Source of the DNA: an uncultured Erysipelotrichaceae bacterium
GTDB taxonomy: Bacteria; Bacillota_I; Bacilli_A; Erysipelotrichales; Coprobacillaceae
Direction of reading: 5' to 3'
DNA: 8,239 nucleotides
Assembly (NCBI GenBank): GCA_900544435.1
Contig: UQVG01000081.1
Span: 1-8,239 of the forward strand
In this document: positions 1-7,082 of the stretch, in pieces
Numbering within the stretch: position 1 is the first letter of the stretch
Layout of the letters: the number at the start of each line of letters is the position of its first letter
Translations under genes and position numbers: made by a program
Notes under the pieces: generated by a model
What the model was told of the DNA's origin: nothing
Database searches by the model: none
What the model saw: the letters and a program-made list of their open reading frames with translations, nothing else

Positions 1-118
1 TAACTTGATGAGGGAAATAGGGATTACGAACACAGACAAAACCTTCTTGAATACGATTAAAAAACCAGTCACTAAAAAAGGCAGGAATATCTGTACGATT
101 ACCAGTATTTAAGATCAT
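1..118 (-). CDS. DUF1848-family protein, N-terminal fragment (runs off the window)
   Basis: This is the first 39 codons of a minus-strand gene whose remainder lies beyond position 1. The start ATG is at 118-116 and is preceded by a near-perfect ribosome binding site, GGAGGTGAT, with 7 nt between GGAGG and the ATG. The protein begins MILNTGNRTDIPAFFSDWFF and continues with an EGFVCVRNPYFPHQV stretch. The opening 'MILNTGxRTDIPAF..WF..R...GF..VRNP..P.QV' is the N-terminal signature I know from DUF1848 proteins, an uncharacterised family of roughly 300 residues, so about seven eighths of the gene is missing here. The gene is divergent from the helicase operon and shares a 120-nt intergenic region with it. 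No function can be stated. The identification is from recalled family sequence, not from a search. Confidence 0.8.
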   Translation of the reverse strand, partial: MILNTGNRTDIPAFFSDWFFNRIQEGFVCVRNPYFPHQV

Positions 119-139
119 CTAATCACCTCCAACAAGAGT

Positions 140-145
140 ATTATA
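140..145 (-). promoter_or_regulatory. Candidate -10 box for the DUF1848 gene
   Basis: On the minus strand a perfect TATAAT lies at 145-140, about 22 nt upstream of the start codon of the DUF1848 gene. No good -35 box is visible: about 17 nt upstream the sequence is TAGATG, a weak match. The leader would be very short (about 15 nt) but would still contain the ribosome binding site. In DNA this AT-rich a lone TATAAT can occur by chance. Confidence 0.4.
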
Positions 146-177
146 GAATAATTATAAAAATCCATCTATAATATTTG

Positions 178-205
178 TTGAAATGTATCAAAAATGTGGT
201 ATAAT
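178..205 (+). promoter_or_regulatory. Housekeeping (sigma-A type) promoter with extended -10 for the helicase-nfo operon
   Basis: The -35 box TTGAAA is at 178-183 and a perfect -10 box TATAAT is at 200-205, separated by 16 nt. A TG one base upstream of the -10 box (197-198) gives an extended -10 element (TGGTATAAT). Transcription should begin near 212, giving a leader of about 27 nt up to the ATG at 239. No terminator-like or riboswitch-like structure fits in so short a leader. Confidence 0.8.
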
Positions 206-226
206 AACGTGACTAAAAAAAGAAAA

Positions 227-233
227 AAGGAGG
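227..233 (+). promoter_or_regulatory. Ribosome binding site deciding the helicase start
   Basis: AAGGAGG at 227-233 lies 5 nt before the ATG at 239. It selects this start over the in-frame ATG at 194, which lies inside the promoter itself, between the -35 and -10 boxes, and so could not be on the mRNA. Confidence 0.85.
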
Positions 234-238
234 ATTTT

Positions 239-1618
239 ATGGCAACTTTTCAAGATTTTAAATTACAAGAATATTGTAATCAAGTAATTAAAGAGTTAGG
301 TTTTAAAAAGCCAACCCCAATACAAGAAAAAGTCATTCCCCTTGTATTAAAGAATAAAGATATTATCGGGATTTCACAAACAGGGACAGGTAAATCACAT
401 GCATTTTTATTACCAATCATGTCTCGTATTGATGTCAATAAAGATTGTGTGCAAGCCGTTATTACAGCACCAACAAGAGAACTTGCTTCTCAATTATTTA
501 ATAACGCTAAAACATTTACAAAATATTTACCAGAATTACGTGTTTCATTGATTGTTGGAGGAAGTGACCGTCAAAGAGCTGTTAATAAACTTTCAACACA
601 ACCACATGTGGTTATTGGAACACCAGGACGTATCAAAGATTTATCTTTAGATGCGCAAGCTTTACAAATTACAACAGCAAAAACTTTTGTGGTGGATGAA
701 GCAGATATGACATTAGAATTTGGTTATTTAGAAGATATTGATGCTGTGGCAGGAAAAATGGCTAATGATCTACAAATGATGGTTTTCTCAGCAACGATTC
801 CACAAAATCTAAGACCATTTTTAAAGAAATATATGCAAAGTCCAGTTACTATTGAAATCGATAGTAAACTTGCTACAACAGCTAATGTTGAACATATTTT
901 ACTCGCAACAAAGCATCAAGATCGTTATGATGTTTTAAAGAAGATCATGGCAACAATTGATCCTTATATTTGTATTATTTTCGCTAACAAAAGAACAGAA
1001 GTATCAAAAATTACTCGTCAGTTAAGAGAAGATGGTTATAAAGTTGGTGAAATTCATGGAGATTTAGAACCACGTGAAAGAAAGAAAATGATGCGTCAAA
1101 TCAATAACAATGAATATCAATATATTGTTGCAACAGATATTGCTGCACGTGGAATTGATATCGATGGTGTTTCTCATGTTATTAATATGCAATTTCCAAC
1201 AGAACCTGATTTCTATATTCATCGTAGTGGACGTTCAGGGCGTGGAAACTATACAGGTATTTGTTATAGCATGTATGATACAACTGATGAAAAGAATATT
1301 GCGATTCTTGAAAGAAAAGGGATTGAATTTAAGAATATGCAACTTAAAAACGGACAATTTGTTGACTTAGGACAAAGAGAAAAACGTAAAAAACGTATTC
1401 GTCAACAAACTGAACTTGAAAAACAAGTTCAAATGATTATCCGTAAACCTAAAAAAGTGAAACCAGGATATAAAAAGAAACGTAAATATCAAGTAGAACA
1501 AGTTGTACGTAAACAAAAACGTGCAATGATTCGTGAAGATATTCGTCGTCAAAAGAAAGAACGTGCACGTCAAGCACAAATTGCTAAACGTATGGAGGAA
1601 GGCAATGATAATTGGTAG
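239..1618 (+). CDS. cshB: DEAD-box ATP-dependent RNA helicase, CshB-like
   Basis: This 459-residue helicase uses ATP to unwind or remodel short RNA duplexes. CshB-type enzymes act in ribosome assembly, mRNA turnover and growth in the cold. All core motifs are visible: Q motif PTPIQ (25-29), motif I SQTGTGKS (46-53, with S where A and T are usual), Ia PTRELA (78-83), GG (107-108), Ib TPGR (128-131), II DEAD as VVDEAD (151-156), III SAT (184-186), V beginning [10 protein letters not shown] at 298, and [10 protein letters not shown] (328-335). From about residue 377 a strongly basic, K/R-rich tail of some 83 residues replaces any folded C-terminal domain and probably binds RNA. The gene overlaps nfo by 14 nt. 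The cshB-nfo order is the one I recall from Bacillus subtilis (yqfR-yqfS), which supports CshB over other DEAD paralogues; the exact subfamily is an inference. Confidence 0.92.
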   Translation: MATFQDFKLQEYCNQVIKELGFKKPTPIQEKVIPLVLKNKDIIGISQTGTGKSHAFLLPIMSRIDVNKDCVQAVITAPTRELASQLFNNAKTFTKYLPELRVSLIVGGSDRQRAVNKLSTQPHVVIGTPGRIKDLSLDAQALQITTAKTFVVDEADMTLEFGYLEDIDAVAGKMANDLQMMVFSATIPQNLRPFLKKYMQSPVTIEIDSKLATTANVEHILLATKHQDRYDVLKKIMATIDPYICIIFANKRTEVSKITRQLREDGYKVGEIHGDLEPRERKKMMRQINNNEYQYIVATDIAARGIDIDGVSHVINMQFPTEPDFYIHRSGRSGRGNYTGICYSMYDTTDEKNIAILERKGIEFKNMQLKNGQFVDLGQREKRKKRIRQQTELEKQVQMIIRKPKKVKPGYKKKRKYQVEQVVRKQKRAMIREDIRRQKKERARQAQIAKRMEEGNDNW

Positions 1619-2465
1619 TCATGTCTCAATGTCTGGAAAAGACATGCTTTTAGGTTCAGTAAAAGAAGCTTTATCTTATGGTGCTAATACGTTTATGTTT
1701 TATACAGGAGCACCACAAAATACCAGAAGAAAAGCCATTAGTGAATTAAAGGTGGATGAGGCAAAAGCTTTAATGAAGGAAAATAACATTGATTTAAAAA
1801 ATGTTGTTGTTCATGCACCTTATATCATTAATCTTGCCAATACTGTTAAAGAAGAAACTTTTGAATTAGCAGTTAACTTCTTAAAACAAGAACTTCAAAG
1901 ATGTCAAGATATTGGGACATCGATTCTTGTTTTACATCCTGGAAGTCATGTAAAAGCCGGAGAAGAAGTAGGTCTTCAACAAATTATTAAAGGTTTAAAT
2001 GAAGTATTAAAAGATACACCTTATCAAGGAAAGGTTGCTTTAGAAACAATGGCAGGAAAAGGCAGTGAGTTAGGAAAGACATTTGAAGAAATCAATTATT
2101 TGATTTCTCATTGTGATTATCCTGAAAAATTAGGTGTTTGTTTAGATACGTGTCATATTCATGATGCAGGTTATGATTTATCAAATTTTGATGCAATCTT
2201 AGATGAATTTGATCAAGTGATTGGTTTAGATCGTTTACTTGTTGTTCATTTAAATGATTCTAAAAATGTTAAAGGGGCTCATAAAGATCGTCATGCAAAT
2301 CTTGGCTTAGGTGAGATTGGTTTTGATATTTTAAATGGGATTGCTCATAATGAAAGAATAAAAGATGTTCCTAAGATTTTAGAAACACCTTATATTGATG
2401 GTAAAGCTCCTTATAAAGAAGAAATAGATATGTTGAAAAATCAAGAATTTAGAAATATTGAATGA
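1605..2465 (+). CDS. nfo: Endonuclease IV (AP endonuclease)
   Basis: This 286-residue enzyme, almost the length of E. coli Nfo (285 aa), is a TIM-barrel trinuclear-zinc AP endonuclease of base excision repair. It cuts 5' to abasic sites and removes blocked 3' ends. By comparison with E. coli Nfo all nine metal ligands can be placed: H70 (VVVHAPY), H111 (VLHPGSH), E147 (LETMAG), D181 and H184 (LDTCH), H215 (VVHLNDSK), D228 and H230 (KDRHAN), and E260 (LETP). The start is the ATG at 1605, because [11 protein letters not shown] is the normal N-terminus and GGAGG (1594-1598) lies 6 nt upstream; the frame is open further upstream, but inside the helicase. The 14-nt overlap with the helicase implies co-transcription and coupled translation. 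In spore formers this enzyme helps protect spore DNA (established for B. subtilis); such a role here is inferred. Confidence 0.95.
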   Translation: MIIGSHVSMSGKDMLLGSVKEALSYGANTFMFYTGAPQNTRRKAISELKVDEAKALMKENNIDLKNVVVHAPYIINLANTVKEETFELAVNFLKQELQRCQDIGTSILVLHPGSHVKAGEEVGLQQIIKGLNEVLKDTPYQGKVALETMAGKGSELGKTFEEINYLISHCDYPEKLGVCLDTCHIHDAGYDLSNFDAILDEFDQVIGLDRLLVVHLNDSKNVKGAHKDRHANLGLGEIGFDILNGIAHNERIKDVPKILETPYIDGKAPYKEEIDMLKNQEFRNIE

Positions 2466-2695
2466 TGATTTTGAAACAAAGATTTCAATTTTAAACTAGT
2501 GGCAACACTAGTTTTTTTCATAATTGATTGAAATAGAATAGGTAAATAATGTTCACTACAGAGTAAAAAACGATTTTGATCTATCACTTGATAGATCACC
2601 TTCAAATCTTCTTCATTTAGCTCTAATGCTTGTATTTCCTTATTGCTTCTAAAATCTTCATACGATAAAAAATGTTCAATGAATAAATTTTCCAT
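2441..2695 (-). CDS. Small protein, possibly YqfT-like (DUF2624)
   Basis: This frame encodes an 84-residue soluble protein with an acidic middle ([16 protein letters not shown]) and a more basic C-terminal part ([18 protein letters not shown]). It has a plausible ribosome binding site, GGAGG at 2709-2705, 9 nt before the ATG. It lies downstream of ispG on the same strand but after a terminator, so expression would need readthrough or a weak local promoter that I cannot identify. Its last 25 nt overlap the 3' end of nfo, and the nfo terminator lies in its coding sequence. Its length and pattern (an 'E-E/D-L...' helix, then a 'KxTS...T...K/N-x-LF' end) resemble what I remember of YqfT/DUF2624, about 85 residues and next to nfo in B. 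subtilis. That match is from memory and unverified. It could instead be a spurious frame. The function of the family is unknown to me. Confidence 0.5.
   Translation of the reverse strand: MENLFIEHFLSYEDFRSNKEIQALELNEEDLKVIYQVIDQNRFLLCSEHYLPILFQSIMKKTSVATSLKLKSLFQNHHSIFLNS
2493..2518 (+). terminator. Rho-independent terminator of the helicase-nfo operon
   Basis: A perfect 9-bp stem (AAACTAGTG at 2493-2501 pairing with CACTAGTTT at 2506-2514) closes a GCAA tetraloop of the stable GNRA type. With the stem's own last three T's it gives a run of seven T's (2512-2518). It lies 28 nt after the nfo stop codon. On the minus strand the T-run is only three, so it should act mainly in the plus direction. 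It lies within the convergent small gene at 2441-2695. Confidence 0.88.
2577..2598. repeat. Perfect 10-bp inverted repeat inside the small gene
   Basis: TGATCTATCA (2577-2586) and TGATAGATCA (2589-2598) are perfect reverse complements separated by CT. The repeat has operator-like symmetry but lies within the coding frame of the small gene and has no T-run on either side, so it is not a terminator. Confidence 0.6.
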
Positions 2696-2726
2696 AGTTT
2701 TACGCCTCCATAGTTATATACATATG

Positions 2727-2759
2727 AAAAAAAGATGGTTTTATGAATTAACCATCTTT
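2727..2759 (-). terminator. Rho-independent terminator at the end of ispG
   Basis: Read on the minus strand, AAAGATGGTT (2759-2750) pairs with AACCATCTTT (2740-2731), a perfect 10-bp stem with a 9-nt loop. It is followed by four more T's (2730-2727), giving seven in a row. The stem and loop include the last codons and the TAA stop of ispG, so the terminator is built into the end of the coding sequence. It should end the pepF-ispG transcript before the small gene at 2695. Confidence 0.82.
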
Positions 2760-3799
2760 AAAATTTCATCTTTGAGCGTTTGTACCATGTCTTCTTGTTT
2801 AACTTTTTTAATAATTTTTCCTTTTTTGATCAATAATCCTTCTTTAACACCACCGGCAATACCAATATCGGCATTTTTGGCTTCACCTGGACCGTTAACT
2901 GCACAACCCATAATGGCTACGGTAATATCTTGATGAATATTATTTAAGAAATCTTCAATTTCTTTAGCGACTGGAATTAAATCATATTGAATTCTTCCAC
3001 AAGTTGGACAAGATACAAGGGTAGGAACATTTTTAATTAATCCCAATTCTTTAAGTAATGTTTTTGCGACTTTAATTTCTTCTACAGGATGATCACTTAA
3101 AGAAACACGAATCGTATTTCCAATTCCTTGATATAATAAAGTACCAATTCCTAAAGAAGATTTAATTGTTCCTCCAAGCTTTGTTCCGGCTTCTGTAACC
3201 CCTAAATGAAGGGGACAATCAAAAGTCTCACTCGCAAGTGTATAGGCCTCAATTGTAAGCATCGTATCGGAAGATTTTAAAGAAATACAATAATCATGGA
3301 AATCTAGACTTTCCAAAATATCAATATGTTTCTTTGCACTTTCAATCATTCCTTTAGCAGTAGGACGACCATATTTTTCTAAGATATCTTTTTCTAAAGA
3401 ACCACTATTGACACCAATACGAATAGGAATATGATGTTCTTTACAAGATTCAACAACTGCTTTTACTTTTTCAATACTTCCAATATTTCCAGGATTAATA
3501 CGAATTTTATCAATTCCTGATTCAATCGCAATCAAAGCTAAACGATAGTCAAAATGAATATCGGCAACTAAAGGAATATGCACCTGTTTTTTGATATCAG
3601 CAATCGCATATGCATCTTCTTTGTCAAAAACAGCCATTCTGACCATTTCACAACCGGCATCTTCTAATTCTTGGATTTGTTTAACGGTTGCTTCTACATT
3701 TTTGGTTTTGGTATTTGTCATGGATTGAATAATGACATGATTATTACCACCTAATGTTAAATTTCCTACTTGAAACGCTCTTGTTTCTTCTCTTTTCAT
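2741..3799 (-). CDS. ispG: 4-hydroxy-3-methylbut-2-enyl diphosphate synthase (IspG/GcpE)
   Basis: IspG is the [4Fe-4S] enzyme of the penultimate step of the MEP isoprenoid pathway, reducing methylerythritol cyclodiphosphate to HMBPP with electrons from ferredoxin or flavodoxin. The 352-residue protein shows family hallmarks in order: VxIQSMTNT near residue 25, [39 protein letters not shown], then the cluster ligands C264 and C267 (CPTCGR) and C299 with E306 (CAVNGPGE). It is the short bacterial form, without the extra domain found in some lineages. I start it at the ATG at 3799, because the in-frame GTG at 3808 overlaps the ribosome binding site. The gene begins 25 nt after pepF with no terminator between, so it is probably co-transcribed with pepF. 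Its presence implies isoprenoid supply by the MEP route rather than mevalonate. Confidence 0.96.
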   Translation of the reverse strand: MKREETRAFQVGNLTLGGNNHVIIQSMTNTKTKNVEATVKQIQELEDAGCEMVRMAVFDKEDAYAIADIKKQVHIPLVADIHFDYRLALIAIESGIDKIRINPGNIGSIEKVKAVVESCKEHHIPIRIGVNSGSLEKDILEKYGRPTAKGMIESAKKHIDILESLDFHDYCISLKSSDTMLTIEAYTLASETFDCPLHLGVTEAGTKLGGTIKSSLGIGTLLYQGIGNTIRVSLSDHPVEEIKVAKTLLKELGLIKNVPTLVSCPTCGRIQYDLIPVAKEIEDFLNNIHQDITVAIMGCAVNGPGEAKNADIGIAGGVKEGLLIKKGKIIKKVKQEDMVQTLKDEILKMVNS

Positions 3800-3804
3800 T
3801 TCTA

Positions 3805-3810
3805 TCACCT
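3805..3810 (-). promoter_or_regulatory. Ribosome binding site deciding the ispG start
   Basis: On the minus strand AGGTGA occupies 3810-3805, 5 nt before the ATG at 3799. The GTG at 3808-3806 is part of this site and is therefore an unlikely start. Confidence 0.7.
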
Positions 3811-3824
3811 AATACTATTATAAA

Positions 3825-5594
3825 TTATTTTACCAGCTTTTCAAATTCATTTAACAAATCTTCAAAATAATGGAAAGCATCATCATAAATAGCATCGTCT
3901 AAAGGATTGACACCAGCATGACTTAATAAGTCAACAGGAGATTCTTTTCCACCTGATTTTAAGAAGTTTAAATAACGTTCAACTTGTTGCGTGTCACCAT
4001 TTAATATACGTTTAACGATAGCTAAAGCAACAGTCATTCCTAAAGTGTATTTATAAACATAATAATCATAATAGAAATGAGGAACATAATAACAAGACCA
4101 ACCCACAAGTTCATCCATTTTTACATCTTCACCAAAATATTCTTGATTTAATTTTGCATAAAGATCAGTCATGATTTTAGAAGACATGGGTTCATTGTTT
4201 TTAGCCATTTCATGAAGACGATGTTCAAAGTCCGCAAACATCGGTTGTCTAAAAATAAGACCGACACAGTTTTCTAATTGTTCATACATATAATAGGCTT
4301 TTTCTTCTTTTGATGAAGCATGATCCATCATATAGTTAATAAGTAAGGTTTCATTAACGGTTGAAGCAACTTCTGCTACAAAAATACGATAATTACTATT
4401 AATATAGTCTTGATTATGACTTGATAAATAAGTATGCACACTATGACCTAATTCATGGATTATTGTTGATAATGAATTATAATCACCAATAAAGTTCATT
4501 AAGATATAAGGTTGTGTTAAATAGCTTCCACTGCTATAAGCACCACCACGTTTACCAGTAGTAGGGTAGTAATCGATCCATCTTTCATCTTTAGCACGAT
4601 TAATAATAGCTAAATAATCTTTACCAAAAGGAGCTAGAGCTTGATTGATGATGTCAAAGCATTCTTCAATTGTAAATTTTTTAGAAACACTTTTTACAAG
4701 AGGAACTGATAAATCATAATTATAAAGTTCATCTAGCCCAAGAATTTCTTTTTTTAAATGATTATAGCGATGGAATAAATAACGATATTCATTATTTGCT
4801 TTATCTAAAATCTTAAAAAATAAATCGGTAGGAACATCATCGTTAAAAACACTTGCAGCAAGTGGTGAATCAAAATGACGAATATCACTATAAAAAGCAT
4901 CTTTTTTCATAACCCCTGAAAGAGTTGAGGCAAAGGTATTTTCAAAACGTTGATATTCTTTAAAGAAATGATGGTAAGCTTGTTTTCTGACGTCTCCATT
5001 TTTATTCTTTAAAAATTCATTAAGTGTTGCTTGATTTAATGTTTTCTTTTGACCATTGACTTCAACATCTTCAAACTCTAAACGTAAAGAATCAAAAACC
5101 TGTTCTGCAAGTTCAGAGATATTGTCTACTTTTGCAACCAATTCTTCTTGTTCTTTATCTAATAAATGAGGTTTAAACGCTAAAGCATTTTCTAAAGAAT
5201 AGCGATAAGATTTTAAACGTTCATCTTTTAAATATTCTCTTACTTTTTTATCATTTTCAACGATTTCATTATCAACAAATACAAGTTTAACACTTGATTG
5301 TTGAATCAGTGACATCACTGTAGCAAGCATTTTTTGATATTCTTGTTCTTTAGGCTCTACATCACAGTTTAAATGAGCAAAACAATAAGCTTTACTTACA
5401 AGCATTGACATTTCATCACGCTTTGATAAAAAGCGTAAAAGGGTATCAATGCTTTCAGTCATTTTTCCTTTAAATGAAGTCAATTCATCAAGTAATTGTT
5501 GGCTGACTTCTATATCATGATAAAACTCTTGAGGATCTTGATAAATTTTAGAAAGATCCCAAGTATATTTTTCTTCTATATCTTTTCTTTCCAT
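3825..5594 (-). CDS. pepF: Oligoendopeptidase F (M3 family zinc metallopeptidase)
   Basis: This 589-residue cytosolic metallopeptidase cleaves short peptides, typically about 7-17 residues, in peptide turnover; the size fits the roughly 600-residue PepF group. The zinc site is clear: HELGH gives ligands H380 and H384 with catalytic E381, and the third ligand is E408 in AEVASTVNE, 24 residues after H384, as usual for M3 enzymes. The N-terminus (KYTWDLSKIYQD) and the segment GGAYSSGSY just before the zinc site are also typical of PepF. There is no signal peptide. The ATG at 5594 is preceded by AAGGAGAT. The gene lies 25 nt upstream of ispG, making a pepF-ispG operon; no metabolic link between the two is evident. 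Physiological roles differ between species, and none can be read from the sequence. Confidence 0.94.
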   Translation of the reverse strand: MERKDIEEKYTWDLSKIYQDPQEFYHDIEVSQQLLDELTSFKGKMTESIDTLLRFLSKRDEMSMLVSKAYCFAHLNCDVEPKEQEYQKMLATVMSLIQQSSVKLVFVDNEIVENDKKVREYLKDERLKSYRYSLENALAFKPHLLDKEQEELVAKVDNISELAEQVFDSLRLEFEDVEVNGQKKTLNQATLNEFLKNKNGDVRKQAYHHFFKEYQRFENTFASTLSGVMKKDAFYSDIRHFDSPLAASVFNDDVPTDLFFKILDKANNEYRYLFHRYNHLKKEILGLDELYNYDLSVPLVKSVSKKFTIEECFDIINQALAPFGKDYLAIINRAKDERWIDYYPTTGKRGGAYSSGSYLTQPYILMNFIGDYNSLSTIIHELGHSVHTYLSSHNQDYINSNYRIFVAEVASTVNETLLINYMMDHASSKEEKAYYMYEQLENCVGLIFRQPMFADFEHRLHEMAKNNEPMSSKIMTDLYAKLNQEYFGEDVKMDELVGWSCYYVPHFYYDYYVYKYTLGMTVALAIVKRILNGDTQQVERYLNFLKSGGKESPVDLLSHAGVNPLDDAIYDDAFHYFEDLLNEFEKLVK

Positions 5595-5655
5595 AAATAC
5601 ATCTCCTTGTAATGTAAAAATATTTTACTCTTATTTTATTTCAAAGTCTATTAAC

Positions 5656-5684
5656 ATTATAATCAAGAAAAGAAAGAATAAACA
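5656..5684 (-). promoter_or_regulatory. Candidate promoter for pepF-ispG
   Basis: On the minus strand a perfect TATAAT (5661-5656) lies 17 nt downstream of TGTTTA (5684-5679), a weak -35. Transcription would start near 5650, giving a leader of about 55 nt. The -35 box abuts the T-run of the rpsT terminator, so the pepF operon would start immediately after rpsT ends. Confidence 0.4.
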
Positions 5685-5709
5685 AAAAAACCAGACAAAT
5701 GTCTGGTTT
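5684..5709 (-). terminator. Rho-independent terminator of rpsT
   Basis: On the minus strand AAACCAGAC (5709-5701) pairs with GTCTGGTTT (5696-5688) around a 4-nt loop. The closing stem T's and the next four make a run of seven T's ending at 5684. It starts 6 nt after the rpsT stop codon and separates rpsT from pepF. Confidence 0.9.
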
Positions 5710-5715
5710 CAATGA

Positions 5716-5976
5716 TTAGATTGAGTTAACTAATTTAGCTAATTTAGATTTTTGTCTAATAGCGTAGTTTTTATGATGGATTCCTTTGTTTACATAAGAA
5801 TCTAATTTGCTAGAAGCGATTACTAATGCTTTTTCAGCAGCTTCTTTATTTCCAGCTTCAACTTCAGCTCTTACGTTTTTGATTGCAGTTTTTAAAGCTG
5901 ATTTATAAGAAGCGTTTTTAGCTCTTTTTTTGTTATCGTTTTTATAACGTTTGATTTGTTGTTTCATATTTGCCAT
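5716..5976 (-). CDS. rpsT: 30S ribosomal protein S20
   Basis: This 86-residue, lysine-rich, helical protein binds 16S rRNA early in small-subunit assembly. The length is typical of bacterial S20. Recognisable parts are the N-terminal MANMKQQIKRYKNDNKKR, the central SALKTAIKNVR with an alanine-rich helix (AGNKEAAEKAL), and the C-terminal SSKLDSYVNKGIHHKNYAIR followed by QKSKLAKLVNSI. The ATG at 5976 follows AGGTGA with suitable spacing. It has its own promoter and terminator and so is a single-gene unit, divergent from gpr with 113 nt between the two starts. I see no obvious autoregulatory structure in its short leader. Confidence 0.97.
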   Translation of the reverse strand: MANMKQQIKRYKNDNKKRAKNASYKSALKTAIKNVRAEVEAGNKEAAEKALVIASSKLDSYVNKGIHHKNYAIRQKSKLAKLVNSI

Positions 5977-6009
5977 GATTTTTCACCTCGCTTTGCAATT
6001 TGCCACTTC

Positions 6010-6038
6010 ATTATATATAAAAAGTCAATGAATTGCAA
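6010..6038 (-). promoter_or_regulatory. Sigma-A type promoter for rpsT
   Basis: On the minus strand TTGCAA (6038-6033) and a perfect TATAAT (6015-6010) are separated by exactly 17 nt. Transcription should begin near 6003, giving a leader of about 27 nt that contains the AGGTGA ribosome binding site. Confidence 0.65.
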
Positions 6039-6045
6039 CAATTTT

Positions 6046-6075
6046 GTGTAATTTGTTGGAAATAAGGGAATAATT
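6046..6075 (+). promoter_or_regulatory. Candidate forespore (sigma-F/sigma-G) promoter for gpr
   Basis: GTGTA (6046-6050), 15 nt, then GGGAATAATT (6066-6075). The second element fits the B. subtilis sigma-F -10 consensus GGnrAnAnTw at every defined position, the 15-nt spacing is the consensus one, and GTGTA differs from GywTA at one base. B. subtilis gpr is known to be transcribed by sigma-F and sigma-G. The predicted start near 6081-6083 would leave a very short leader and might cut into the ribosome binding site at 6080-6085; that is the weak point of this call. Confidence 0.45.
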
Positions 6076-6089
6076 ATGCAGGTGAGAAT

Positions 6090-7043
6090 ATGAATAAGTA
6101 TAATACACATAGTGATTTAGCGAAAGAATCATTGGATTTATTAAAAGAAGGAAAACATTATCAAAGAAAGATTGAAAAAAAAGAGGACTTTTCGATTGAA
6201 ACGTATGAGTTTTTAGAAGATACGGATTATTTAAAAAAAGGAAAGTATATTGAAATTTTTTTTAAAGATCATATTTCTAATATTAGTGAGCAAATAACAA
6301 AAATATTAAAAGAAATGATTGATCAAAATGAATACCCTCGTATTTTAGTTACAGGACTTGGTAATCCTTATTTAACCAGTGATGCGATTGGACCACGTAC
6401 TTTAAGAGATATTCGTGTCACGCATTATTTAGATGATAGTCTTAAATTAGAAAAGCATTATTATGATATTTTGTCACTTACACCAGGTGTGATGTATCAA
6501 ACAGGGGTAGAGACGGTTGAGGTGATCCAGGCAATGGTAGATCAATTTCAAATAGATTTAGTGATTGTTATTGATGCTTTATGTGCAAAAGATTATCAAA
6601 AATTAGGGCATGTTATCCAAATTAATAATGTCGGTATTCATCCTGGTAGTGGAATTGGTAATCATCGCCAAGCAATTCAAGAAGAAACCTTAGGCTGTCC
6701 AGTCATTGCGATAGGGGTTCCGACTGTTATTTATGCCAGTTCAATTGTTAAAGATGTTTTTCAATTAATGAAAGATTATTTTGGAGATGCTATTGATATA
6801 AAAAATAGATTAAAAATTGGGAAAAGAGAAAAATATGAAGGAACGCTTTCATCAAGCCAGCAACGTTATTTGTTAGGTCATATTGGGAGTCTTGATCAAG
6901 AGGAATTAGAATCTTTATTACAGGAAATATTGACACCGGTTGATCGTAATTTTGTGATGTCTGATAAACAAATTGATGAAACAGTTGAAAGGATGAGTGC
7001 TCTTCTAGCAAAGGCTCTGAATGACTTGAGGTATAATTCTTGA
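6090..7043 (+). CDS. gpr: Germination protease Gpr (spore protease, A25 family)
   Basis: Gpr is made in the forespore as an inactive zymogen, processes itself late in sporulation, and on germination degrades the small acid-soluble proteins that coat spore DNA. The two aspartates equivalent to the B. megaterium catalytic pair (D127 and D193) are present at similar spacing: D98 in LTSDAIGP and D162 in VIVIDALCA. Other family hallmarks are ILVTGLGNP (85-93), LTPGVMYQTG (130-139), GIHPGSGIGNHR (182-193), CPVIAIGVPTV (203-213) and a C-terminal LTPVDRNFVMSDKQID segment. The early SDLAKES (8-14) resembles the (T/S)DLA propeptide region of Bacillus Gpr. At 317 residues it is shorter than Bacillus Gpr (about 370). 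The ATG at 6090 follows AGGTG with 5 nt spacing. spoIIP begins 39 nt after it. Its presence implies that the host forms, or descends from formers of, true endospores. Confidence 0.95.
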   Translation: MNKYNTHSDLAKESLDLLKEGKHYQRKIEKKEDFSIETYEFLEDTDYLKKGKYIEIFFKDHISNISEQITKILKEMIDQNEYPRILVTGLGNPYLTSDAIGPRTLRDIRVTHYLDDSLKLEKHYYDILSLTPGVMYQTGVETVEVIQAMVDQFQIDLVIVIDALCAKDYQKLGHVIQINNVGIHPGSGIGNHRQAIQEETLGCPVIAIGVPTVIYASSIVKDVFQLMKDYFGDAIDIKNRLKIGKREKYEGTLSSSQQRYLLGHIGSLDQEELESLLQEILTPVDRNFVMSDKQIDETVERMSALLAKALNDLRYNS

Positions 7044-7082
7044 TTTATCTCATATATTTGAATAAATACAAGGAGAGCGCCT

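Noticed and set aside
194..238. An upstream in-frame ATG extending the helicase by 15 residues
   Set aside because: It lies between the -35 and -10 boxes of the operon promoter, so it would not be transcribed; the ATG at 239 has a strong ribosome binding site.
1367..1579. A 70-residue minus-strand frame rich in F, L and T
   Set aside because: It is the antisense reading of the lysine-rich helicase tail.
1533..1604. A longer nfo beginning at 1533
   Set aside because: The extra 24 residues lie inside the helicase gene, are not part of the endonuclease IV family, and the ATG at 1605 has a good ribosome binding site and the canonical N-terminus.
2643..2933. A 96-residue plus-strand open frame
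   Set aside because: It is the complement of ispG coding sequence and of the small gene, reads as a low-quality hydrophobic translation, and has no ribosome binding site.
5614..5628. Small AT-only hairpin (GTAAAA/TTTTAC) in the pepF leader
   Set aside because: A 6-bp stem of mostly A-T pairs is expected by chance at this base composition and is not stable enough to regulate.
6790..7011. A minus-strand open frame inside gpr
   Set aside because: It is antisense to a well-identified gene and shows no family features.
7032..7037. TATAAT near the end of gpr as a promoter for spoIIP
   Set aside because: No -35 box lies at a suitable distance, and spoIIP genes normally use a mother-cell sigma factor; chance occurrence in AT-rich DNA is likely.
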